A stretch of 51,784 nt of DNA from Verrucomicrobiota bacterium (lineage in GTDB: Bacteria > Verrucomicrobiota > Verrucomicrobiia > Opitutales > Opitutaceae), in contig JAEWIY010000143.1 of assembly GCA_023386835.1 (NCBI GenBank), forward strand, positions 1 through 51,784. The letters are read 5' to 3'. Made by a program: the position numbers and the translations under genes. Every line of letters begins with the position of its first letter. The first letter of the stretch is position 1. The notes beneath the pieces are model-generated. The model did no database searches. It saw nothing but the letters and a program-made list of their open reading frames with translations, and was not told where the DNA came from. Below, one piece after another: positions 1 through 7,893 of this stretch.

Positions 1-483
1 GCCCAGGGCCGTCAGGTTTCCCGCCGCACGCGCACCCCGGGCGTTGAGGCGTCGCCGGTTTTCTCGCCAGACGGTCAGCGGATTGCGTTCACGTCCGACT
101 CGGCTGGTGGACCACAGCTCTACGTGATGCCCGCTGCTGGCGGCACGCCGCAGCGCTTGCCGACCAACATCAGCGGTTACTGCGCGGAGCCGGACTGGAG
201 CCGGGCTGACCCGAACAAGATCGCGTTCACGATTCGCATCGGCAACGGCTACCAGATCGCCGTGTTCGACCTCGCGACCCGTGAAGCGGCCAAGCAGGTC
301 TCCAAGGCGCCGCGTGATGCCATCGAGCCCGCCTGGCTCGGCGACGGCCGCCACCTGCTCTACACCGCCCGCGCGGCCAACAGCCGCAGTATTTGGCTAT
401 TGGATACCGAGAGCGGTCGGGCCACGCGCATCAGCGCGCCGGAACTCGGCCAGGTGTCGCAGGCGAGCGTCTGGGCTCCGTGA
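1..483 (+). CDS. tolB: TolB-like beta-propeller protein, C-terminal part (5' end outside window)
   Basis: The reading frame is open from base 1, so the gene starts upstream; 160 residues are visible. They contain successive WD40-like/TolB propeller repeats with the signature SPDGQRIAFTSD followed by QLYVMPAAGG, then weaker repeats (ADPNKIAFTIR, GDGRHLLYTAR). TolB is a periplasmic propeller of the Tol-Pal system, which links inner and outer membranes during division; it usually ends soon after the last blade, as here. The stop is followed by a strong terminator. Other WD40-like PD40 proteins share this pattern, and without the N-terminal domain or a neighbouring pal gene the TolB name is probable but not certain. 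Confidence 0.75.
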   Translation, partial: AQGRQVSRRTRTPGVEASPVFSPDGQRIAFTSDSAGGPQLYVMPAAGGTPQRLPTNISGYCAEPDWSRADPNKIAFTIRIGNGYQIAVFDLATREAAKQVSKAPRDAIEPAWLGDGRHLLYTARAANSRSIWLLDTESGRATRISAPELGQVSQASVWAP

Positions 484-510
484 GGGTGGGGGCCGAATCG
501 GTTTAAAAAG

Positions 511-540
511 AAAAGCCGCACCGGAAACGGGGCGGCTTTT
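511..540. terminator. Bidirectional rho-independent terminator between tolB and sodA
   Basis: A perfect 9-bp stem (AAAAGCCGC at 511-519 with GCGGCTTTT at 532-540) encloses an inner CCG/CGG stem capped by a GAAA tetraloop at 524-527. It begins 28 bases after the tolB stop and ends 27 bases before the sodA stop. The stem carries T-runs on one strand and A-runs on the other, so it can terminate both convergent genes. It is the only classical U-tract terminator seen in the window. Confidence 0.85.
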
Positions 541-566
541 CAGCAAATGAGGGGAAGCAGGTCGGC

Positions 567-1199
567 TTAGCCGAGGGCGGCGGTGTAGTTCTTCTCGGCC
601 GCGTCCCAGTCGACGACGTTCCAGAATGCGTTGATGTAGTCCGGGCGCCGATTCTGGTAGTTCAGGTAGTAGGCGTGCTCCCACACATCGAGGCCGATGA
701 CCGGAGTGCCTTCAAAGCCCGCGACGGCCTTGCCCATCAGCGGGCTGTCCTGATTGGCCGTGGAGCCGACGGCGAGCTTCTTGTCCGCTCCGACGACGAG
801 CCACGCCCAGCCGGAGCCGAACCGCGTCGTGGCGGCCTTGTTGAACTCCTCCTTCAACTTGTCGAATGAGCCGAAGGTGGAGTTGATCGCCTCGGCGAGC
901 TTGCCCTTGGGGGCGCCGCCCTTGTTGGGACCAAGGATCTTCCAGAAGAACGAGTGGTTGCTGTGACCACCGGCGTTGTTGCGCACGCCCGTCCGGACGT
1001 TCTCCGGCACCTTGCTCAGATCCGCAATCAGCTGATCAACCGGCAAGGTCGCCAGCGCGCTGTGGTCCTTGAGCAGGTTGTTGGCGTTCGTGACGTAGGC
1101 CTGATGGTGCTTGGAGTGATGGATTTCCATCGTGCGCGCGTCGATGTGCGGCGCCAGCGCGTCGGATGGATAGGGAAGGGGCGGAAGTTCGTAGGCCAT
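567..1199 (-). CDS. sodA: Superoxide dismutase, manganese type
   Basis: Dismutates superoxide to oxygen and hydrogen peroxide in the cytoplasm. The 210-residue product is full length for the Fe/Mn family. Metal ligands are visible: His27 (EIHHSKHH), His82 (NHSFFW), Asp171 and His175 (DVWEHAYYLNYQNRRPDY). Gln150 in STANQDSPL is at the position typical of the Mn-dependent form, where Fe enzymes usually place this glutamine elsewhere. The start is set at MAYELPPLPY; an in-frame extension of 18 residues upstream has no family support. No Shine-Dalgarno sequence precedes it. It follows tadA in the same direction with a 63-base gap, so joint transcription is possible. Metal use cannot be proven from sequence. 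Confidence 0.95.
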   Translation of the reverse strand: MAYELPPLPYPSDALAPHIDARTMEIHHSKHHQAYVTNANNLLKDHSALATLPVDQLIADLSKVPENVRTGVRNNAGGHSNHSFFWKILGPNKGGAPKGKLAEAINSTFGSFDKLKEEFNKAATTRFGSGWAWLVVGADKKLAVGSTANQDSPLMGKAVAGFEGTPVIGLDVWEHAYYLNYQNRRPDYINAFWNVVDWDAAEKNYTAALG

Positions 1200-1262
1200 G
1201 ACTATCTTGGGTTTCCAGTTGTGGATGTTACGCTGCGAACCTGTTGCTCGCATCGCCTTCCG

Positions 1263-1823
1263 TCAACCGCCCGGACGCTTTTCACCGTCTTCCGGGCGAT
1301 CTGCAGCCGAGCGCTTCAGCCGAAAAAAACTTTGGAGGAGCGCCCGGCACTCGTCTTCCAGCACTCCGCCGGCCGTCAGCTCGCACCGGTGATTGACGCG
1401 CGCGAGTTCGTTCAAGTTGGTCGCGCCACCCAGGCAGCCCATCTTTGGGTCCGGAACGGCGAAGCAGACACGTTTCAAACGCGACATCAGGGTCGCGCCG
1501 GAACACATCGGGCACGGTTCCTTCGTCACGTACAAGGTACAGCCCTCCAAGCGCCAGTCGCCGAGGCGGGCCGCGGCTTGCGTGATGGCCAACATTTCCG
1601 CGTGGGCCGTCGGATCGCGGGAGGACTCTACCGTGTTATGGGCGGCGGCAATGACCTCGCCGCCATATTCAATCACACAGCCGATGGGAACCTCGTCCGC
1701 GCGCCACGCGTCGATGGCCTGATTGAAAGCCAGGCTCATAAAAAACGTGTCGTCGCGCACGAGTTGGGAGGGAAACCGCTTCTCGAAGGGACAGGCGGGC
1801 GGTTGCGCCTCGGGCGAAGACAT
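1263..1823 (-). CDS. tadA: tRNA-specific adenosine deaminase
   Basis: Converts A34 to inosine in the anticodon wobble position of tRNA-Arg. The zinc-dependent cytidine/deoxycytidylate deaminase fold is shown by HAE (His74, catalytic Glu76) and PCPMC (Cys104, Cys107), with the expected spacing. The protein is 186 residues, with about 20 extra N-terminal residues and a basic tail compared with the usual 150-170. ATG at 1823 was chosen; a GTG one codon upstream is equally possible, and a later start near the VRDDTFFMSLA segment cannot be excluded. It is divergent from infA with a 115-base spacer that probably holds both promoters (a TTGACG is at 1828-1833, without a clear -10). Confidence 0.93.
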   Translation of the reverse strand: MSSPEAQPPACPFEKRFPSQLVRDDTFFMSLAFNQAIDAWRADEVPIGCVIEYGGEVIAAAHNTVESSRDPTAHAEMLAITQAAARLGDWRLEGCTLYVTKEPCPMCSGATLMSRLKRVCFAVPDPKMGCLGGATNLNELARVNHRCELTAGGVLEDECRALLQSFFRLKRSAADRPEDGEKRPGG

Positions 1824-1938
1824 CACGTTGACGCGAGGAAAGCCTTGCTTACGGTCGCTCGATCCGGCTTACAAGAGGGTTTTGCGCATACCAACTGCAT
1901 GACTGAAATTCTGATCCCTGGCTCCTGCGCCGTCCTTT

Positions 1939-2199
1939 ATGTCTGACGGCAAATCGATTGAAGTGGAGGGCAAGATCGTGGCCGTCCTTCCCGGCACGAT
2001 GTTCCGAGTCCAGCTGGCCAACGGCCACACCGTGCTGGCTCATATTTCCGGCAAACTTCGTAAGCACTTCATCAAGATCGCAGCCGGTGATACGGTGAAG
2101 ATGGAAATGAGTCCGTACGATCTGGAGAAGGCGCGGATCACGTACCGGATGCGTGAGCAAAACGCCACGCCTCGCGTCGCCGGACCTCGGCGCCGTTAA
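1939..2199 (+). CDS. infA: Translation initiation factor IF-1
   Basis: Binds the ribosomal A site of the 30S subunit and helps IF-2 and IF-3 place initiator tRNA. The 86-residue product has the S1-like OB fold with GKIVAVLPGTMFRVQL, GHTVLAHISGKLRK and GDTVKMEMSPYDL, all near-invariant in IF-1. It carries a C-terminal extension (about 14 residues, basic, ending PRRR) beyond the usual 72 residues. No Shine-Dalgarno sequence is seen before the ATG. The xer recombinase gene follows 62 bases later on the same strand. Confidence 0.96.
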   Translation: MSDGKSIEVEGKIVAVLPGTMFRVQLANGHTVLAHISGKLRKHFIKIAAGDTVKMEMSPYDLEKARITYRMREQNATPRVAGPRRR

Positions 2200-2261
2200 G
2201 CGTCTGATCGGCACCCGCGGAAAAATGGCGGGTGCGAGTCTTTGTGGCGGTTGAGGGGTCC

Positions 2262-3239
2262 ATGACGGCCCGAGGCACGCAAAAACCTGCGCCGCGTCCC
2301 CACCGGCCTGAAGGGTCGCCGGCCGCGCTGGCATTGCCGCCGGCGCTGGAGGAAGCGGTGATCGAGTTCGGCACCGCCTTAAGCTTTGAGCGCGGTCGCT
2401 CCAAGCGCACTGTGGAGGCGTACGAGAATGACTTGCGTCAGTGCGCGGCGTTTCTGGCGAGCCGTGGCCGGAACGACTGGTTGCAGGTGACGGGTGCGGA
2501 TGCGTCCGCTTGGGCGCATCAGTTGACCGACGCTGGTCTGGCGCCTTCCAGCCTGGCGCGGAAGCTCTCGGCGCTACGCATGCTGGCGCGCCATCTGGTG
2601 CAGAACCAAGTGCGGCCGGACGATTTTACGGAGTTGCTGGCCGGCCCGAAAGTGCGGCGCCGCCTGCCGGCGACGCTGACGCCCGAGGAGATGGAGCGGA
2701 TCCTGAAGAGCGCCAACGGCGGCGATCCGATCGCGCTGCGCGATCGCGCCATCCTCGAGCTGTTCTATTCCAGCGGGCTCCGGGTGTCGGAGTTGTCCGG
2801 ACTGATGCTGCAGCAGATCGATCTGGAGAACGGCTTTGTCCGCGTATTCGGCAAAGGTTCGAAGGAGCGCATCGTGCCGCTGGGTAGCGCAGCGTCGGAG
2901 GCGATTCAGCGCTACCTGACCTCAGCGCGCAGTCACTTCGTCAAGCCTCGTCGCACTGGGAGCCAGTGTTTTCTGAGCAGCCGGGGCACGGCCATTTCAC
3001 GCAAGACCGTTTGGTTGCTGGTGAAGGCCTACACGCGTCGCGCCGGTGTGACGAAGGTCGTCAAACCACACCTTCTGCGGCACTCGTTTGCCACGCACCT
3101 GTTAAGCGGCGGGGCCGACCTGCGCGCGATCCAGGAGATGCTGGGCCACGCCAACATCGGCACCACGCAAATTTACACGGCGGTGGAGGAACAGCGATTG
3201 GTCGATCACCACGCGAAGTTTCACCCGCGTAACCGCTGA
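2262..3239 (+). CDS. Tyrosine recombinase of the XerC/XerD type
   Basis: Likely resolves chromosome dimers at dif during division. The 325-residue protein has an N-terminal SAM-like core-binding domain (about residues 25-125) and a catalytic domain with all expected residues: Arg in SSGLRVSELSG, Lys in GKGSKERIVPLG, HxxR in HLLRHSFATHL, His in MLGHANIGTT and the nucleophile Tyr in TTQIYTAVEEQRL. Length and the tight C-terminal tail match Xer housekeeping recombinases rather than phage integrases. The ATG at 2262 is preceded by TTGAGGGGTCC, a good ribosome-binding site; a GTG at 2232 is in frame but unsupported. Sequence reading alone does not separate XerC from XerD, although the motif block is more XerD-like. 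No dif site was recognised nearby. Confidence 0.9.
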   Translation: MTARGTQKPAPRPHRPEGSPAALALPPALEEAVIEFGTALSFERGRSKRTVEAYENDLRQCAAFLASRGRNDWLQVTGADASAWAHQLTDAGLAPSSLARKLSALRMLARHLVQNQVRPDDFTELLAGPKVRRRLPATLTPEEMERILKSANGGDPIALRDRAILELFYSSGLRVSELSGLMLQQIDLENGFVRVFGKGSKERIVPLGSAASEAIQRYLTSARSHFVKPRRTGSQCFLSSRGTAISRKTVWLLVKAYTRRAGVTKVVKPHLLRHSFATHLLSGGADLRAIQEMLGHANIGTTQIYTAVEEQRLVDHHAKFHPRNR

Positions 3240-3261
3240 GGGGGCAGAGCCGGCCGCGCGT

Positions 3262-3678
3262 TCAAGGCCGAAGCAAATCCAGGTCGGCGAGGTCGCGGCG
3301 CAGCTGCTGTTCCTTGCGCACCCGTTTCGGACTGCGGATCGGCACGGAAGCCGTCTGGAAGCCTTCGCCGGAGAGGGCGCGCGCCGTGTTGTACTGCTGC
3401 GACCACTCGTAACGTGCGTAATCACGCGCGGCCCGTTTTGTATCGAAAGTTCCCTGACGCAGAAGCTCCTTGGAGCGGGTCTTGATGTAAGCGCGCTGGC
3501 TTTCCTCCCGGGCCTCACTGAACGCGGAGCCGCCGTAATACCGCGGCTCGACGACGCGCGCCTGCAGCGGTTGGCTCGAGTAGTGCGTGCGGCTGATGGT
3601 GCAGCCGGCAGACAAGCCGACGGCCAGAAGCACGAGCAGCGCGGGGCAGGCGCGGTTCACGCCTGCCATCTTGTTCAA
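3262..3678 (-). CDS. Small predicted lipoprotein, unknown function
   Basis: The 138-residue product starts with a signal peptide (hydrophobic ALLVLLAVGL) ending in the lipobox LSAGC, so Cys26 is the probable lipidated residue. The mature part is charged and rich in Arg, Lys and Gln, with no recognised domain; it is mostly alpha-helical by inspection (SEAREESQRAYIKTRSKELL). It lies 13 bases downstream of purL on the same strand and may be cotranscribed, but nothing connects it to purine synthesis. It is convergent with the xer gene, with 22 bases between stops. Met4 (3669) is an alternative start. Confidence 0.8.
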   Translation of the reverse strand: MNKMAGVNRACPALLVLLAVGLSAGCTISRTHYSSQPLQARVVEPRYYGGSAFSEAREESQRAYIKTRSKELLRQGTFDTKRAARDYARYEWSQQYNTARALSGEGFQTASVPIRSPKRVRKEQQLRRDLADLDLLRP

Positions 3679-3691
3679 CTTGGCCGGCGGG

Positions 3692-6600
3692 TCAACTGAC
3701 GAACCGGCGGGCGTTGTGGAACAGCTGCATCCAGGGCGACTCCTCCGGCCAGTCGGCCGGGTGCCAGCTCAGCGCAACCGTGCGGTGCACCCGCTCCGGA
3801 TGAGGCATCAGGATCGTGGCGCGGCCATCGGTGGTGGTGAAGGCCGTCATGCCCTCCGGCGAGCCATTTGGATTAAGGGGATACTGCTCGGTGATGCGGT
3901 GGTGGTTGTCGACATAACGGGCCGCCACAAAACCGGACTGGCTGCAGCGCCGCGCCGCTTCGGCGTCCACGAACTCGGCGTAACCCTCACCATGCGCCAC
4001 CGCGATCGGGAGCACCGAGCCTTCCATGCCGGCAAAGAGCACGCTCGGGCTGCGCTCAATGCGCAGCGAGACGAAGCGCGATTCGTAGCGCTCGGACTGG
4101 TTCTGCACGAAGCGCGGCCAGTGATCCGAACCCGGGATGATGCTGTGCAGGTTGCTCATCATCTGGCAGCCGTTGCACACGCCGAGCGAGAAGGTGTCGC
4201 TGCGCGCGAAGAACGCCGCAAACTCGTCCCGCGCCCGGGCGTTGAAGAGGATGCTCTTCGCCCAGCCCTCACCCGCGCCGAGCACGTCGCCGTAACTGAA
4301 GCCGCCGCACGCCGCGAGCCCGACGAAGTCGCGCAACGAGACGCGGCCGCTCAGGATGTCTGTCATGTGCACGTCGACCGCGCGGAAACCCGCGCGCGTA
4401 AACGCCGCCGCCATCTCCACCTGGCCGTTGACGCCCTGCTCGCGCAGGATCGCCACGCTCGGGCGGCTGGCGAGAACTGCGGGCGCCACTGCCATCGGCG
4501 ACGCCTCGTTTGAGGCCGTGCGAATCGGGTACTCGAATGTAACCTTGGGTGAGATGCCGGGGTCCGACCAATCGAGCTTGGCCTGGAACTCCTGCTCGGC
4601 GCACACGGGGTTGTCCCGCAGGCTGGAGATGCGCCGCGTCACGTCCGACCACCAGCCGCGCAAGGTCGAGAGGTCCTCCTCAAACGCGACGGCGTCTCCG
4701 GTCGAGACGCGCAGGCGGTAATCCGGATTGAGCGTGCCGATCGGCGAGGTGCACGTATCCAGCCCGTGACGACGCAAGGTGGCGTTCACCCCTTCGAGAT
4801 CACGGTGGCGGACCTGCAGGACCGCGCCCAGCTCCTCGTTGAACAACGCGCCGAACACTTCGGTCGCATCAGGGGTCGCCGGGAAGGAGAGGTCGACACC
4901 GACGTGGCCTGCGAAAGCCATTTCGACCACCGAGGCCAACAGCCCGCCGTCGGAACGATCGTGGTACGCGAGCAGTTTCTGATCGCGGCCGAGCTCCTGG
5001 ATGGCCGCCCAAAACGCCTTCAGGTCGCCGGGTTCATCGACATCCGGCGGGGCTTCGCCGGTCTGGGAAACCACCTGCGCGAGGATCGATCCGCCGAGCC
5101 GGGCCCGGCCGCGGCCGAGGTCGACCAGCAGAAGCACGGATTCCGGCTCGCGGGCCAGTTGTGGCGTGAGGGTCAGACGGACATCCGCACACGGCGCGAA
5201 CGCCGAGACGATGAGCGAGACAGGCGCCGTCATTCGCCGGCTCTGGCCTTGGTCCTGCCAGACCGTGCTCATGCTCATCGAGTCCTTGCCCACCGGAATC
5301 GTGATGCCGAGGGCGGGGCAGAGCTCGAGCCCGACGGCGCGCACCGCCGCGTAGAGGTCGGCGCCATCACCTGGCACCGCGGGCGCGGCCATCCAGTTGG
5401 CGGAGAGGTTCACCCGGCCAAGGTCGCCGATCTGCGCGGCGGCCAGGTTGGTCAGCGCTTCGCCGACCGCGAGGCGGGCCGAGGCGGCCGCGTTGTTGAT
5501 GGCGGTGGGCGTACGTTCGCCCATGGACATCGCTTCGCCACGGAAGGAATCGTAAGTTGCGGCGGTGACACCACAGTCGGCCACCGGCACCTGCCACGGT
5601 CCGACCATCTGGTCGCGGCAAATCAGGCCGGTGACGGTACGGTCACCGATCGAAATCAGGAACGACTTGTCCGCCACGGTCGGGTGGGTGAGCACCCGCT
5701 GCACCGCGTCGCGCAGGGCCAACCCCTGCAACTCCAGCGGCGCCAGCTGGCGCCGCCGCGACGTCTCCGACCGGTGCATCCGCGGCGGTTTGCCGAGCAG
5801 CACCTCCAACGGCAGGTCGATCGGACGATTCTTAAAATGCGGATCGTCGAGCACGAGGCGTCGTTCCTCGGTCGCTTCGCCGACGACCGCGAACGGGCAA
5901 CGCTCACGCGCGCACAGCTCGGCAAACGTCTCCAGCCGCGCGGCCGGCACAGCGAGCACATAGCGCTCCTGGGCTTCGTTGCACCAGATCTCGAGCGGGC
6001 TCATGCCCGGCTCGTCGTTCGGCACCTTGCGCAGGTCAAAACGCCCGCCCCGTCCACCGTCGTTCACGAGCTCGGGCAATGCATTGGAAATTCCGCCCGC
6101 GCCGACGTCGTGAATGAACGCGATCGGGTTCTGTTCGCCCAACGCCCAGCAGCGGTCGATCACCTCTTGGCAACGCCGCTGCATCTCGGCGTTGTCGCGC
6201 TGCACGCTGGCAAAATCGAGGTCCTCCTGGCCGGCACCGCTCGCGATCGAGCTGGCCGCGCCACCGCCCAAGCCGATGAGCATCGCGGGTCCGCCGAGCA
6301 CGATCAGTTTATCGCCGGGCTGAATTTCGCCTTTGCGGACGTGCTCCGCCTTGATGTTGCCCAACCCGCCGGCGAGCATGATTGGCTTGTGGTAACCGCG
6401 CAGCTCCGGACCGTCCGGGCCGGGCACCTCAGCCTCAAAGGTGCGGAAGTAACCGTTGATCGCGGGGCGGCCGAACTCGTTGTTGAACGCCGCTCCGCCA
6501 AGCGGGCCCTCGATCATGATGTCGAGCGCCGACACGATCCGGCCGGGTTTGCCGAAGTCCTTCTCCCATGGCTGCAGCGCGCCGGGCAGCCGCAGGTTCG

Positions 6601-7615
6601 AGACGGTGAAGCCGGTGAGGCCCGCCTTGGGCTTGGAACCGCGGCCGGTGGCACCCTCGTCGCGGATCTCACCGCCCGATCCTGTGGCAGCCCCCGGGAA
6701 GGGCGAAATGGCGGTCGGGTGGTTGTGGGTCTCCACCTTGCAGAGGATGTGGATGTCCTCCTCGCGCGACTGGTACGCGCCGGGGCCGGGTTCCACGTAG
6801 AAACGATGCCCGCGCGATCCTTCCATCACCGCGGCATTGTCGCGGTAGGCCGAGAGGATGCCTTCGCTGTGCAGGCGGTAGGTGTTGCGGATCATCTGGA
6901 AGAGCGAGTGCTCCTGCCGCTCTCCGTCGATATCCCACGTGGCGTTGAAAATCTTGTGCCGGCAATGCTCCGAGTTGGCCTGCGCGAACATCATCAACTC
7001 GATATCGTTCGGGTCGCGCTGCAGCCCGGTGAAGGCATTGACGAGGTAGTCGATCTCATCGTCGGCCAAGGCGAGGCCGAGATCACGGTTAGCCTCTTCG
7101 AGCGCCTCCCGGCCACGGCTCAACACCGCGACCGATTGCATCGGCCGCGGCGTTTCGTGGCGGAACAGGACCTCACAGGCCTCGAGGGAAGGCAGCACTG
7201 CCTGCGTCATCCGATCGTGCAGGGGCACCGCGAGCTGGGCTAGGGCGGTCGCATCCGGCGTGACGTCACCGAGATCGATCGTGAACTCGATGACGCGCTC
7301 GATCCGCTTCACCTTGGACAACCCGCAGGTGTGCGCGATGTCGGTCGCCTTGGACGACCACGGCGAGAGGGTGCCGGGACGGGGCGCGACCACCAACGTC
7401 AGGCCTCGGACCGGCGCGGTGCTGCGCCGGGGGCCGTAGGTCAGGATCGCCTCCAGGATCTGCTGCTCGCGGTCGGAGAGGTCGGCCTCCGTTTCCACCA
7501 GGTGGACAAAGTGGGCGCTCAGGGCGCGGGCGGGTAGGCGGGTGGCAACAAGGCTCTGCAGAACTTTTTGCAGACGGGAGAGGGAAAAGGCCGGCGAACC
7601 GCGGAGAATCAGCAT
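3692..7615 (-). CDS. purL: Phosphoribosylformylglycinamidine synthase, single-chain large form
   Basis: Fourth step of de novo purine synthesis: FGAR + Gln + ATP to FGAM. At 1307 residues it is the long single-polypeptide form known from proteobacteria and eukaryotes (E. coli 1295), so separate PurQ and PurS are not needed. The N-terminal PurS-like domain begins MLILRGSPAFSLSRL, which fixes the start at 7615 rather than the upstream in-frame Met at 7675. The synthetase core carries HCRHKIFNA, ETHNHPTAISPFPGAATG and the second-half GKDSMSM. The C-terminal glutaminase has Cys1147 (GVCNGCQMM), His1272 and Glu1274 (PHPER), offset by 12 from E. coli. It diverges from purF across a 278-base spacer and is followed by a lipoprotein gene. 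Confidence 0.97.
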   Translation of the reverse strand: MLILRGSPAFSLSRLQKVLQSLVATRLPARALSAHFVHLVETEADLSDREQQILEAILTYGPRRSTAPVRGLTLVVAPRPGTLSPWSSKATDIAHTCGLSKVKRIERVIEFTIDLGDVTPDATALAQLAVPLHDRMTQAVLPSLEACEVLFRHETPRPMQSVAVLSRGREALEEANRDLGLALADDEIDYLVNAFTGLQRDPNDIELMMFAQANSEHCRHKIFNATWDIDGERQEHSLFQMIRNTYRLHSEGILSAYRDNAAVMEGSRGHRFYVEPGPGAYQSREEDIHILCKVETHNHPTAISPFPGAATGSGGEIRDEGATGRGSKPKAGLTGFTVSNLRLPGALQPWEKDFGKPGRIVSALDIMIEGPLGGAAFNNEFGRPAINGYFRTFEAEVPGPDGPELRGYHKPIMLAGGLGNIKAEHVRKGEIQPGDKLIVLGGPAMLIGLGGGAASSIASGAGQEDLDFASVQRDNAEMQRRCQEVIDRCWALGEQNPIAFIHDVGAGGISNALPELVNDGGRGGRFDLRKVPNDEPGMSPLEIWCNEAQERYVLAVPAARLETFAELCARERCPFAVVGEATEERRLVLDDPHFKNRPIDLPLEVLLGKPPRMHRSETSRRRQLAPLELQGLALRDAVQRVLTHPTVADKSFLISIGDRTVTGLICRDQMVGPWQVPVADCGVTAATYDSFRGEAMSMGERTPTAINNAAASARLAVGEALTNLAAAQIGDLGRVNLSANWMAAPAVPGDGADLYAAVRAVGLELCPALGITIPVGKDSMSMSTVWQDQGQSRRMTAPVSLIVSAFAPCADVRLTLTPQLAREPESVLLLVDLGRGRARLGGSILAQVVSQTGEAPPDVDEPGDLKAFWAAIQELGRDQKLLAYHDRSDGGLLASVVEMAFAGHVGVDLSFPATPDATEVFGALFNEELGAVLQVRHRDLEGVNATLRRHGLDTCTSPIGTLNPDYRLRVSTGDAVAFEEDLSTLRGWWSDVTRRISSLRDNPVCAEQEFQAKLDWSDPGISPKVTFEYPIRTASNEASPMAVAPAVLASRPSVAILREQGVNGQVEMAAAFTRAGFRAVDVHMTDILSGRVSLRDFVGLAACGGFSYGDVLGAGEGWAKSILFNARARDEFAAFFARSDTFSLGVCNGCQMMSNLHSIIPGSDHWPRFVQNQSERYESRFVSLRIERSPSVLFAGMEGSVLPIAVAHGEGYAEFVDAEAARRCSQSGFVAARYVDNHHRITEQYPLNPNGSPEGMTAFTTTDGRATILMPHPERVHRTVALSWHPADWPEESPWMQLFHNARRFVS

Positions 7616-7893
7616 CGGGAGTGAACCGTGACCGTCCCAAACCCCGTGCCGGGGGTCAAGCGGCAGGGCGGGCAAGGGAGGGATTTGCCCCGCCGCTGGA
7701 AAAAGCCGTTGACCATGTCACCTTCGCTCAACGAAGAAAACCCTTCATCGCTCGTGACGACTCACTGTTTTGATCCGTGGCATCAGGATCCTCGCCGGCC
7801 CGAGGACGCCAGCAACGGTGTGCACCGACGGCCGTTCCACGCGGGCTCGCGGTTGATCCGCCTCGCCGGTCTGCGCACCGAGCGCTCTCGCGC

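Noticed and set aside
2262..3239. Tyrosine recombinase as sign of an integrated element
   Set aside because: Housekeeping Xer length and motifs, next to infA; no attachment repeats, tRNA or cargo genes were found.
4766..7243. 825-codon open frame on the strand opposite purL
   Set aside because: It lies wholly under a certain gene, has low-complexity Arg/His-rich translation and no motif. High GC makes stop codons rare in this antisense frame.
7616..7893. Purine riboswitch or PurR site in the purL/purF spacer
   Set aside because: No recognisable aptamer or operator; a TTGACC at 7709-7714 lacks a convincing -10.
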